From: DATGJX01 sp035279385
GTDB taxonomy: Bacteria > Vulcanimicrobiota > Vulcanimicrobiia > Vulcanimicrobiales > Vulcanimicrobiaceae
Assembly (NCBI GenBank): GCA_035279385.1
Contig: DATEHZ010000022.1
Coordinates: 1 to 39,944, forward strand
Direction of reading: 5' to 3'
Length of the DNA stretch: 39,944 nt
The translations under genes and the position numbers were made by a program. The notes beneath the pieces were generated by a model. The model worked only from the letters and a program-made list of their open reading frames with translations, was not told where the DNA came from and ran no database searches. Shown here one piece after another: positions 31,330 through 39,613 of this stretch. How positions within the stretch are numbered: the first letter of the stretch is position 1; the number at the start of each line of letters is the position of its first letter.

Positions 31330-32466
31330 TTACGTGGCTGCCAGAGCGTCCAGCGTCGGCTTGTGCACGATTTGTCCGTTGTGTACGATCGTCGTGCCGC
31401 GCACGATTTCATCTTCCATGTCCAGGCTGAGCGCGTTGTCCTTTACGAGCACGCCGAGCAGCGCGTGCACGTTGCGCGAATAGAGCTGCGAGGCATGGTA
31501 GGGCATCGTCGAAGGCAGATTCGTCTGGCCGAGAATCTGCACGCCGCCGGCCGAGACGACGGTTTCGTCGCGTTTGGTGAGCGCGCAGTTGCCGCCCGCT
31601 TCCGCTGCGAGATCGACGATGACCGAACCGGGCCGCATCGCCGCGACGGCTTCTTGCGTGATGAGCACCGGGGCGGGGCGCCCGGGCACGAGCGCCGTCG
31701 TGATGACCACGTCCGCGGCGCCGATTGCGTCGACCATGAATTGCCGCTGCTTGTCGAGCTGCTCGGCCGTGAGCTCTTTGGCGTAACCGCCCGCCGCTTG
31801 CGCGTCGACGCCGAGATCGATCTCGAGGAACGTCGCGCCCAAACTCTGCACCTGTTCTTTGACGACCGCGCGCGTATCGTAGGCGCTTACCACGGCGCCC
31901 AGGCGCCGCGCGGTCGCAATGGCCTGCAGCCCCGCTACGCCCGCGCCCAGGATGAGCACCTTTGCCGGCGGGATCGTCCCCGCCGCCGTCGTGAGCATCG
32001 GAAAGAATTTCGGCAGCGTGAGCGCGCCGAGCAGAACGGCCTTGTAGCCCGCGATGTTGCTTTGCGAAGAGAGTGCGTCCATACTCTGCGCGCGCGTGAT
32101 GCGCGGAATCGCATCCATGGAAAGCGCGGTGATGCCGGCGTCCGCCACATGTTTGACGTAGCCCGGATCGCCGAGCGGCGCCAGAAGCGCGAGCAGCACG
32201 GCACCTTTGCGCATGGCGCCGATCGTTTCATCGGACGGGCGCCCGACGCAGACGACCAAATCGGCGTCGGAAACGAGTGCGGCCGGATCATCGGCGATCG
32301 ATGCTCCGGCCTGCACGTAGAGTTCGTCGGGAAAAGCGGCGCGTTCACCGGCGCCGCGAGCGACCTTGACGGCCGCGCCGGCCTTTACAAGTTTAGCGAC
32401 CGTTTCCGGCACGAGCGCAACTCGCGCTTCGTTCGGCGCCGCTTCACGTGGGACCGAAACGTTCAT
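31330..32466 (-). CDS. pntAa: NAD(P) transhydrogenase subunit alpha part 1
   Basis: A 378-residue soluble NAD(H)-binding subunit (dI), related to alanine dehydrogenase. It begins MNVSVPREAAPNEARVALVP and has QSMDALSSQSNIAGYKAVL, the Rossmann loop KVLILGAGVAGLQAIATARRLGAVVSAYDTR (about 175-205) and the family RQFMVDAIGAADVVITTALVPGRPAPVLITQ segment. It docks on the membrane subunits to feed hydride transfer from NADH to NADP+. It begins 40 bases after the DUF4267 gene and 13 bases before pntAb. Confidence 0.95.
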   Translation of the reverse strand: MNVSVPREAAPNEARVALVPETVAKLVKAGAAVKVARGAGERAAFPDELYVQAGASIADDPAALVSDADLVVCVGRPSDETIGAMRKGAVLLALLAPLGDPGYVKHVADAGITALSMDAIPRITRAQSMDALSSQSNIAGYKAVLLGALTLPKFFPMLTTAAGTIPPAKVLILGAGVAGLQAIATARRLGAVVSAYDTRAVVKEQVQSLGATFLEIDLGVDAQAAGGYAKELTAEQLDKQRQFMVDAIGAADVVITTALVPGRPAPVLITQEAVAAMRPGSVIVDLAAEAGGNCALTKRDETVVSAGGVQILGQTNLPSTMPYHASQLYSRNVHALLGVLVKDNALSLDMEDEIVRGTTIVHNGQIVHKPTLDALAAT

Positions 32467-32506
32467 GCGAGCGCACGTTCAGCACCAGCACGAAGAGCCC
32501 TGCGAC

Positions 32507-32893
32507 TTAGGTCAGAGCGTGCAGCAGCAGCGCCAGAATTGCGGCAAAGTACGCGGCACCGCCGACGTGCACGACGTGCTGGCGATGCAGCACGCGATCG
32601 CCGCCGAAGAACGCGTTCGCAAAATCCGCGAGCGAGATCGCGAGCCCGGCGATGACGGCGACGAGCAGCACGTCTCCGGCGCCGCGAAGCGACGCGGCCA
32701 AGAGCACCGCGCCCAGCGCCACATCGCGCACGCCCGTCGCGCGCACGAAGACGACGGCGCTCTTATCGCGCAGCGGCACGCCGAAGCTGTGGGCCAGCGG
32801 CGAGGGAAATGCAACGCCGAGCGCGCCCACGGCAAGCAGTCCCGCTCCGGCGACGTCGGCGAGGATGGCCGGGAGCGAGCCGGGATCGATCAT
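32507..32893 (-). CDS. DUF4267-type small membrane protein
   Basis: A 128-residue protein with about four hydrophobic spans (LADVAGAGLLAVGALGVAF, VALGAVLLAASL, DVLLVAVIAGLAISLADFANAF, AAYFAAILALLLHAL). The RATGVRDVALG and SLADF stretches resemble the DUF4267 family of small membrane proteins, which have no firm function. ATG 32893 overlaps the FAH-family stop by ATGA (32890-32893), so it is coupled to that gene. It lies 40 bases before pntAa. Confidence 0.8.
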   Translation of the reverse strand: MIDPGSLPAILADVAGAGLLAVGALGVAFPSPLAHSFGVPLRDKSAVVFVRATGVRDVALGAVLLAASLRGAGDVLLVAVIAGLAISLADFANAFFGGDRVLHRQHVVHVGGAAYFAAILALLLHALT

Positions 32894-33732
32894 GTGATGA
32901 ACACGGAGTTGCGCAGCGTGCCGATCTTTTGAATCGAGATCTCCACGACGTCGCCGTGCTCGAAAAACTCCGGCGGCGTGCGTGCAAAACCGACGCCGTC
33001 GGGCGTTCCCGTCGCGATAACGTCGCCCGGTTCGAGCGTCATGCCGCGGCTCAGATCGGCGATCAAACGCGGGATGCGAAAGATCATCTGCCCGGTGTTG
33101 GCTTCCTGTTTTTTCACGCCGTTCACACGCAGCGAGATTTGCAGACGATGCGGGTCGCCGGTTTCGTCTTTGTCGACGATCCAAGGTCCCATGGGGCAGC
33201 TGTCGTCCAGACTTTTTCCCTTGAGCCATTGCAGGTGCGCGCGCTGCAGATCGCGCGCCGTGATGTCGTTCAGGCACGTGTAGCCGAACACGGCGTCCAT
33301 GGCGGTGCTCTCCGTCGCGTTCTTCACGCGCTTGCCGATCACGACGGCCAGTTCGGCCTCCCAATCGTACTGCCGGGAGAGCGTCGCGTCGAAATGCAGG
33401 CTCGCGTCCGGATCGGCGATCGCCGTCGGCGCTTTCGAAAAAAACGTCGGCACTTCCGGAAGTTTGAGCTCGCGCCCGAGCGCGCGCGCGCCCTCCTTGG
33501 CATGCTCGAGGTAGTTGCGTCCGACGCAAAACACGTTCTTGTGCGGACGCACCGGCGCGGCCAGGCGCACGTCGGCGAGCGGGAGCCGTTCGATCGTGTG
33601 ATGCGCCGCGCGGTGCTCGGGCGGCAGCGCGATGTAATCGACGAGCGAATCGCACGCGATAACGCTCACGCAGTCGCCTTCGATGAGGCCCGGGCGGACG
33701 CGTTCGCCGTCGTAAAAACTCACGTACTTCAT
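32890..33732 (-). CDS. Fumarylacetoacetate hydrolase family protein
   Basis: A 280-residue protein from ATG 33732. The C-terminal FAH domain starts at about residue 66 (NVFCVGRNYLEHAKE). The metal-binding acids are present (YDWEAELAVVIG with Glu125 and Glu127; YTCLNDITARDLQ with Asp156), as are KGKSLDDSCPMGPWI (171-185) and TGTPDGVGFAR (241-251). Relatives hydrolyse acylpyruvates or 2-keto-3-deoxy acids, decarboxylate oxaloacetate, or act on homoprotocatechuate ring-cleavage products. The exact substrate cannot be fixed. Its stop overlaps the DUF4267 start; it begins 5 bases after the small zinc-ribbon-like gene. Confidence 0.93.
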   Translation of the reverse strand: MKYVSFYDGERVRPGLIEGDCVSVIACDSLVDYIALPPEHRAAHHTIERLPLADVRLAAPVRPHKNVFCVGRNYLEHAKEGARALGRELKLPEVPTFFSKAPTAIADPDASLHFDATLSRQYDWEAELAVVIGKRVKNATESTAMDAVFGYTCLNDITARDLQRAHLQWLKGKSLDDSCPMGPWIVDKDETGDPHRLQISLRVNGVKKQEANTGQMIFRIPRLIADLSRGMTLEPGDVIATGTPDGVGFARTPPEFFEHGDVVEISIQKIGTLRNSVFIT

Positions 33733-33737
33733 AGGCG

Positions 33738-33950
33738 TTAACGCCGCCGCGTTAGGTGCCACGCACCGCAATGCCTGCACTCGTACGCGCCGAGCGCGTC
33801 GCCCAGTCCGTTCATGAGCGCGACCGCACGGGCGTGCGCCTGCGATTCGTACGCGTCCTTCGACGTGCAGCTGCGAGCGGCGTTCGCGCCGGGATCGTCG
33901 AAGAACGCGATGCGCGGTTTAGGGCTGCGGCGTCGGCGTCGGTTTGGCAA
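33738..33950 (-). CDS. Small zinc-ribbon-like protein
   Basis: A 70-residue frame whose C-terminal half has the pattern CTSKDAYESQAHARAVAL...GAYECRHCGAWHLTRRR: one Cys, a helix, then CxxC and a Trp-His ending. This is the look of the small zinc-binding proteins with ...Y.C..C..WH. tails seen in many bacteria and phages. No ATG is present before the first Cys, so the best start is TTG at 33950, inside the end of the upstream gene (32-base overlap). The stop lies 5 bases before fah. The protein is probably real; its start is uncertain and its function unknown. Confidence 0.5.
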   Translation of the reverse strand: MPNRRRRRSPKPRIAFFDDPGANAARSCTSKDAYESQAHARAVALMNGLGDALGAYECRHCGAWHLTRRR

Positions 33951-34467
33951 GAGCGCGTTTGACCGCCGCGTTGATGTCCGGCAAATGCTTGGCGCTTTCT
34001 TCCCGGCGGCGCTGGTCTTGCGCTTGCAGACGCGCGTAGGCCGCCTGCGTCTCTTTCTTCGCCGCTTCCACCATGCGGGTCGCCGCGCCCATCTCGTGAC
34101 CCCAGTTGCCGCCCGCGGAGAGCAGGGCGATGTGCCGGGCAACGTTATGGGTGTGCGGATCGTAGTCGTAGTTGACGCGGTACAGGCCCACCACCGCGCT
34201 TCCGTCGGGCCGGCGAATCCACATCTGCAGCGCGTTGCCGATGGTCATCGTGTCGAACGCGGAATCGTGCGAGAGCTCTCCGCCCTTGATGCGCACGACT
34301 TGTCCCTTGGCGTTGACTTCCACTTCGATTGCGGAGTGCAGCGCGCGGTTCGGCAGATTCGGCGTCGGGAATGGGGCGGGCTTGGGTTGGGGAGCGGCAA
34401 GCGTCAGCAGGGGTGCGGCGAACGCCGCCGCGGCCAGCACGCACGCCCGCGCAAGAGATTTCTTCAT
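33919..34467 (-). CDS. Exported protein of unknown function
   Basis: A 182-residue protein from ATG 34467 (ATG 34476 and TTG 34485 are alternatives) with a signal peptide (MKKSLARACVLAAAAFAAPLLTLA) and a Pro-rich spacer. A compact beta-rich region follows (AIEVEVNAKGQVVRIKGGELSHDSAFDTMTIGNALQMWIRRPDGSAVVGLYRVNYDYDPHTHNVARHIALL), then a charged coiled-coil-like helix (AAKKETQAAYARLQAQDQRRREESAK) and a Pro-Thr tail. The N-terminal core may be a small TonB-C-like or energy-transfer-like fold, but this is speculative. It is divergent from the macroglobulin-like gene, with only 21 bases between. Confidence 0.7.
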   Translation of the reverse strand: MKKSLARACVLAAAAFAAPLLTLAAPQPKPAPFPTPNLPNRALHSAIEVEVNAKGQVVRIKGGELSHDSAFDTMTIGNALQMWIRRPDGSAVVGLYRVNYDYDPHTHNVARHIALLSAGGNWGHEMGAATRMVEAAKKETQAAYARLQAQDQRRREESAKHLPDINAAVKRALAKPTPTPQP

Positions 34468-34488
34468 CGTTGGCATAGTTTCCAATCA

Positions 34489-36867
34489 ATGCACCGCCGT
34501 TCCCCGCTCTTTACGTTCGGGCTCATCGCCGTACTGGTTTGCGCCGCGCTTCCCGCGCGGGCGGCGCGCCCGCTGCTCGACTATCACAAGCTCGACGCGT
34601 ACTTCACACTCTACGCGCACGACACGAACGTGCCGTGGAAGGCGGCAACGGTCCGCTTGGACACCTATACGAGCGCTCCGGTCGATTTTGCCGTCTATCA
34701 AGTCGACCCGGCCGACGTCATCGTCGCCGGATCGAACACGCTGCCGCGCGCCGTCGCCACGCGCGGGCGCACGGCGGTCGCGCGCTGGCGGTACATTCCG
34801 CCGGGCGGCTACCGCTTCCAAAGTAACGACGTAAACGTGCCGCTCGGATCGCGTGAGGGATTCTTCGTCGTCGAAGCGCGCCGCGGAAATGTCGGCGAAC
34901 AGGTGTGGATCAATCGCACGCGCGTGGGACTCATTACCAAAGAGACGCCGGCAGGTGTCGTCGTCTACGGAGCGGATCTGGGCTCCGGCAAACCGCTCGC
35001 GCACATGCGCGTTTCGTTCATCGCGAACGGCCGCTTCACCGATCGGTACACGGATGCAAACGGACTGGTCTTTTGGCGATCGCGTCCGCGGCCGGTGTTC
35101 GCGCTCGCGGCGTGGGGCGGCAGCAACGCGTTCGTGTCGTTCTTGCCGCAGGCGCCGCTTCCCGGAACGATCGTGGGCGTGAAAACCGACTCCGCGGTCG
35201 TGCATGCCGGGGAGGATCTGCACGTGGCGGGATTCGCGCGATCGCGCGGCGGTGCGCGTCTGCGCGCGTCCGGCGGCAGCGCGTCGATCGTGCTGCGCTC
35301 GCCGTGGGGCACGGCCGCGCAAACCTCCGTGCGTCTCGACGCCGCCGGCGCGTTTTCGGCCGCGCTGCACGTGCCGCAGTCCAGCCGGGCGGGCGAGTAC
35401 ACCGTGATGGCGAGCGTGAACGGCGTCGCCGCCGGAACCGCGGTGCACGTGGATGCAAACGCGAACGGCCTCTCGCTGGAATTGACGCCGCAATGCGAAG
35501 GTGCGGCGTGCGATCCCAACGCGGATATTCCGGTTGTGGTGCGCGCGCTTGCCTCCGGCATGCCGGCGCCGAACGTTCCGGTGAGCGTGGACATCATTCG
35601 CTCGCCGCACGTCTACACGGGCGAGGCCGCGCAGGCGCCGTGGGGCATCGCGCACTGGTACCGCGCGACGCTCACGACCCGCGGCGACGGGCGCGCGCTC
35701 ATCGATATTCCGCACCCTTCGGACGGGCTTGCCTCGACGTACGGCGTTCGCGTGAGTTCCGGCGGCGCGACGGCGGACACGCGCATCGCCGTACCGACCG
35801 CGCCGATCGCGCTGCGCGTGCAGCTGGATCGCGACGACGTCGGCAGCGGCACGCCGGCGAGCTTCGACGTCTACGGCACGCGCGTCGCAACCGGCGAACC
35901 GGCAGCGGGCGTCATGGTCCGCGTGCAACTGGTTCACGGCAGCTCCATACAGGAACAGCGCCTTACGCTGAACGAGCGCGGGCGCGCGCACGGCGCGTTT
36001 ACCTCGCCGCAAGCGGGATCGAATCTCGTGATCGCCGCTGCGAATGCGAACGGCGCGCAGGCGATGGACGCGGCGCAAGTGCAGGTCGAGCCGCAGACGC
36101 TGGAAACGCAGGACGCGCAAGGCAGCCGCAACGTCGCCATCGCGCTCGACCGCGCGCGCTATACCGCGGGTGAAGCGGTGCGCGTCGACGCGCGTCTTTC
36201 CGGCGCGCAAGGCACCGCACTGCTTACGCTCGAGACGCCGGAACGCACGGAGGTGCGCGTGGTGAACGTTTCCGGCGGACACGCCGGCGCAGCGTTTCGT
36301 ATTGCGAATGCGGCGGGCGTGCTCGCCGCCGGCGCGGCGTTCGTGCGCGACGGTTCGCTTGCGTGGAGCACCGTGCCGCTCGTCGTCGATGCTCCCGGGC
36401 GGCCGCTTCCCGCAGCACTGCAGCTCGATAAATCCGCGTATCTTCCCGGTGCGACCGCGCAAGTGAAGATCGACGGCGTTCGCCCCGGAAGCGGCACCGC
36501 ATTTGTGCGCATCACCCGCGGAACGCCGACGGGCTCGGCGCTCTTCACGAGCGCGCCGGACTTGCTCGCGATCGGGACGACCGCAACGCAGGATACGGCG
36601 GTGGAAGGCTCCTCATGGCATCCCTGGGTCGATTCGACCGGCGATCACGCGGTGATTCAGACGTTCGCCCGGCGCACCGCGCCGCCCGACGATCTCACGA
36701 TGACGCAGGCGGACACCGCGAGCCTGTACTGGACGGTCGACCGGCACAGCGGCGATTCGCTCTCGGTTCCCGTTCCCGAATCGCGCGGTAAATACGTCAT
36801 CTCACTCTTGAAGATCGACGACGACGGCCGCGTAACGGCCGCCTCGACCGATCTGGTGGTGCAATGA
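34489..36867 (+). CDS. Alpha-2-macroglobulin-like MG-domain protein lacking the thioester part
   Basis: A 792-residue exported protein (signal about 1-25, LIAVLVCAALPARAARP). The mature part is a string of beta-sandwich domains like the MG domains of bacterial alpha-2-macroglobulins. These include VKTDSAVVHAGEDLHVAGFARSRGGARL with RAGEYTVMASVNG (MG2-like), TDANGLVFW-type turns, ALDRARYTAGEAVRVDARLSGAQGTALLTLE (about 550-580) and QLDKSAYLPGATAQVKIDGVRPGSGTAFVRI (about 644-675). The last part ends with no CxEQ thioester, helical thioester domain or receptor-binding domain. Full-length relatives are twice as long, so this is a shortened version or one half of a split protein. No Shine-Dalgarno precedes ATG 34489. 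Confidence 0.7.
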   Translation: MHRRSPLFTFGLIAVLVCAALPARAARPLLDYHKLDAYFTLYAHDTNVPWKAATVRLDTYTSAPVDFAVYQVDPADVIVAGSNTLPRAVATRGRTAVARWRYIPPGGYRFQSNDVNVPLGSREGFFVVEARRGNVGEQVWINRTRVGLITKETPAGVVVYGADLGSGKPLAHMRVSFIANGRFTDRYTDANGLVFWRSRPRPVFALAAWGGSNAFVSFLPQAPLPGTIVGVKTDSAVVHAGEDLHVAGFARSRGGARLRASGGSASIVLRSPWGTAAQTSVRLDAAGAFSAALHVPQSSRAGEYTVMASVNGVAAGTAVHVDANANGLSLELTPQCEGAACDPNADIPVVVRALASGMPAPNVPVSVDIIRSPHVYTGEAAQAPWGIAHWYRATLTTRGDGRALIDIPHPSDGLASTYGVRVSSGGATADTRIAVPTAPIALRVQLDRDDVGSGTPASFDVYGTRVATGEPAAGVMVRVQLVHGSSIQEQRLTLNERGRAHGAFTSPQAGSNLVIAAANANGAQAMDAAQVQVEPQTLETQDAQGSRNVAIALDRARYTAGEAVRVDARLSGAQGTALLTLETPERTEVRVVNVSGGHAGAAFRIANAAGVLAAGAAFVRDGSLAWSTVPLVVDAPGRPLPAALQLDKSAYLPGATAQVKIDGVRPGSGTAFVRITRGTPTGSALFTSAPDLLAIGTTATQDTAVEGSSWHPWVDSTGDHAVIQTFARRTAPPDDLTMTQADTASLYWTVDRHSGDSLSVPVPESRGKYVISLLKIDDDGRVTAASTDLVVQ

Positions 36868-36899
36868 TTTCAAGTTGCAAGCGTCCACGGGGAGAGTTC

Positions 36900-36989
36900 A
36901 TGTTACCACAGCGTTTTCCGGCGCCCGAGGAATGGGGGCCCCACGAAGTGGAGGGCGCGCAGGCTAGGCCGGAGCGCCTTTCCAAATGA
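36900..36989 (+). CDS. 29-codon leader ORF coupled to polA
   Basis: A 29-residue ORF (ATG 36900) has a good GGGGAGAG site 3-4 bases upstream and ends at TGA 36987-36989, overlapping the polA ATG by ATGA. Its stop is the first in frame. The peptide is charged and Pro-rich with one Trp and no membrane span. polA itself has only GGAG 11 bases before its ATG. The leader may set polA translation by coupling; it may also be a chance ORF in the 118-base gap. Confidence 0.4.
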   Translation: MLPQRFPAPEEWGPHEVEGAQARPERLSK

Positions 36990-39613
36990 ACGGGGCTGCC
37001 GCGAAGCTCATGCTGCTCGATACCTACGGGCTGGTTTACCGGGCATTTTTTGCGCTGCCGCCGCTTACGACGACGCGCGGGATGCCGATTAACGCGGCGT
37101 ACGGCTTCACGATGATGCTCAACAAGATCGTCAACGACGAGAAACCCACGCATCTGATCGCCGCCTTCGACAAAGGCTTGCCGGCGCATCGCGTCGCGCT
37201 CTACCAGCAGTACAAAGCGCAGCGCGATCGGATGCCCGACGATCTGCGCAGCCAGTTCGCGCTGGTGCGCCGCGTTCTGCAGACCAATCATATTCCGATC
37301 GTCGAGATCGAAGGTGAGGAAGCGGACGACATCATCGCGACACTGGCCCGGCAAGCGGAAGCCGCCGGACGGCAAACCGTGGTCGTGACCGGCGATACCG
37401 ATCTCCTCCAGGTCGTCGACGAGAAAACCACCGTGCTGATGACGCGGCGCGGCATCACGGATCTGGGGCGTTACGACCTCGATGCGGTGCGCGAACGATA
37501 CGAAGGGCTGCAGCCGGCGCAATTGCCCGACTATCGCGGACTCAAAGGCGATCCGTCCGACAATCTCCCCGGCATACCGGGCGTCGGCGAGAAGACGGCC
37601 ATCAAACTGATCAAAGCCGCGGGTTCCCTCGACGCACTCGTCGCCGAGCCGCAGCTCGCAGGGTCGGCGAAACTGCAGAAACTCGTCGAAGACTACGGAA
37701 AGCAAGCGCAGGTGTGCCGCGACGTTTCGGTCGCGCGCAAAGATCTCGACATTGCGCTCGACTGGGACGACGCCCGCTATACCCCGGCAAGCAGCGACGA
37801 TCTGTACCGTCTCTACAGCGAGCTGGAATTCAAGACGCTGCTGAGCAAACTCGACGTTCCGCTGGAGATGCCGCTGCTGCAAACGCACGAGCATATCCGC
37901 GGACAGTACCGCTCGTTCATCGCCGCCGCGGATCCGCCGGAGTTCGTCGAACTGGCGCGCGAGATCGAGCAGTTTGCCGCCGCGAAGCAGATCGCGTTCG
38001 CCGTTCGCAACGACGGCGAGATCGGCATGAGCGCGGAGATCGGTTTCGGGATTGCCTTTACGGCGGGCGCGCTCGCACACGATCCCGTCAAGGGCGCGTT
38101 CGAAAAAGTCTGGCTGGGCGCGCAGCGCCTTGCCGCGCACGACGTAAAATCGGTGCTGCACCTGCTGCACCGCTCGGGGTACGAGCCGCGCGTCTTTGCC
38201 GACGACACGATGATCGGCGCGCATTTGCTCAATCCATCGCGCACATTCTCGGATGTGGAAGACGCCGCGCAGGAGTTCTTGGAGAGTTCCGCCGGAGAAG
38301 AGGTCGCGGCGCACGCCGACGCGGTGCTGCAGCTCACGGAGAAGCTGCGTGAGGAGCTGGGTAAGCGCGAGCAGCTCGCGCTCTACGAGACTATCGAAGT
38401 GCCGCTGGCGCCGGTTCTCGCCCAGATGGAGTGGACCGGCGTGCTGATCGATCCCACGGAGCTGCGCAAGCTCGCCAAGGAAATCGACGCGTCCGTGGAG
38501 CGTCTGCAGGGCGAGATCTACGATCTCGCGGGCGAACAGTTCAATATCGGTTCGCCGCAGCAACTCGGCAGCGTGCTTTTCGGTAAACTCTGCCTGCCGG
38601 GCGGCAAGAAAACGAAGACCGGGTGGGCGACCGGCGTCGAGATTCTGCAAGGGCTCTCGCGCGATTACCCGATCTGCGCGAAGGTGCTGGAATACCGCGA
38701 AGTCACCAAGCTCAAGAACACGTACGTCGACGTCATTCCGCAGCTCACCGACAAGAACGACGGGCGGCTGCGCACGATCTTCAATCAAACCGCTACGGCG
38801 ACCGGGCGGCTCAGTTCGACCAATCCGAATCTGCAGAACATTCCCGTGCGCGGCGATCTCGGCCGCCGCATCCGGCGCGCGTTCGTCGCGCCGCCGGACG
38901 GCAGCGTTCTGCTCGCAGCGGACTACAGCCAAATCGAGCTGCGCCTGATGGCGCACCTTTCGGGCGATGAAGCGATGCGCCGCGCGTTTCATGAAGGTCA
39001 GGATATTCACGACTTCACCGCGCGGCAGATATTCAACGTCGGACCGAGCGAAGCGGTCGACGGCAACCAGCGCCGCATCGCCAAGTCCGTGAACTTCGGA
39101 CTGCTCTACGGCATGTCGGACTTCGGCCTCGCGCAGCGTCTGGAGATCGGCCGCGCCGAAGCCAAGGAGATGACGCAGGCGTACTTCTCACGCTTTCCCA
39201 GCGTGCGCGACTACATCAAAAGCGTAATCGATCGGGGACGCGAGCAAGGCTTCGTCCGCACGATTCTCGGGCGGCGCCGGTACATGCCCGCGCTGCGCTC
39301 GAGCAACTACATGCTGCGCTCGGCAGCGGAACGCGAGGCGACCAACGCACCGTTACAAGGCAGTGCGGCCGATATCATGAAGCTCGCAATGGTGCGTATC
39401 GACGGGGCTCTCGCGCGCGAGGGGCTGCGCGCGCGCATGCTGCTGCAGATTCACGACGAACTCATCTTCGAGGCGGATCGCGGCCGGCTGCACGAGATCG
39501 GCGCGCTCGTGCGCGGCGAGATGGAGCGCGTGCTCGACTTGAGCGTGCCGCTCGCCGTCACGCTCAAAACGGGACAAAACTGGTACGACGTCGAGGAGAC
39601 TCATGATTTTTAG
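36986..39613 (+). CDS. polA: DNA polymerase I
   Basis: An 875-residue family A polymerase. The 5'-3' nuclease (about 1-265) shows LLDTYGLVYRAFFAL, EEADDIIA, VVTGDTDLLQVV and GLKGDPSDNLPGIPGVGEKTA. The middle region (about 300-450) has the exonuclease fold size but lacks the DxE and other acidic residues of active proofreading (FAVRNDG where FDTETD is expected), so 3'-5' editing is probably lost, as in Taq-type enzymes. The polymerase has motif A (ADYSQIELR, Asp646), motif B (RRIAKSVNFGLLYG, 696-709) and motif C (QIHDELIFE, His823, Asp824). It fills gaps in repair and Okazaki fragment processing. Its ATG overlaps a 29-codon leader ORF; its end overlaps the DUF192 gene by 11 bases. Confidence 0.97.
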   Translation: MNGAAAKLMLLDTYGLVYRAFFALPPLTTTRGMPINAAYGFTMMLNKIVNDEKPTHLIAAFDKGLPAHRVALYQQYKAQRDRMPDDLRSQFALVRRVLQTNHIPIVEIEGEEADDIIATLARQAEAAGRQTVVVTGDTDLLQVVDEKTTVLMTRRGITDLGRYDLDAVRERYEGLQPAQLPDYRGLKGDPSDNLPGIPGVGEKTAIKLIKAAGSLDALVAEPQLAGSAKLQKLVEDYGKQAQVCRDVSVARKDLDIALDWDDARYTPASSDDLYRLYSELEFKTLLSKLDVPLEMPLLQTHEHIRGQYRSFIAAADPPEFVELAREIEQFAAAKQIAFAVRNDGEIGMSAEIGFGIAFTAGALAHDPVKGAFEKVWLGAQRLAAHDVKSVLHLLHRSGYEPRVFADDTMIGAHLLNPSRTFSDVEDAAQEFLESSAGEEVAAHADAVLQLTEKLREELGKREQLALYETIEVPLAPVLAQMEWTGVLIDPTELRKLAKEIDASVERLQGEIYDLAGEQFNIGSPQQLGSVLFGKLCLPGGKKTKTGWATGVEILQGLSRDYPICAKVLEYREVTKLKNTYVDVIPQLTDKNDGRLRTIFNQTATATGRLSSTNPNLQNIPVRGDLGRRIRRAFVAPPDGSVLLAADYSQIELRLMAHLSGDEAMRRAFHEGQDIHDFTARQIFNVGPSEAVDGNQRRIAKSVNFGLLYGMSDFGLAQRLEIGRAEAKEMTQAYFSRFPSVRDYIKSVIDRGREQGFVRTILGRRRYMPALRSSNYMLRSAAEREATNAPLQGSAADIMKLAMVRIDGALAREGLRARMLLQIHDELIFEADRGRLHEIGALVRGEMERVLDLSVPLAVTLKTGQNWYDVEETHDF

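Noticed and set aside
33814..34488. Upstream in-frame extension of the macroglobulin-like protein (225 codons)
   Set aside because: It lies antisense to the exported-protein gene and would bury the signal peptide; ATG 34489 begins a normal signal peptide.
36797..39010. 737-codon open frame on the minus strand
   Set aside because: Antisense to polA, whose motifs are intact; no domain recognisable.
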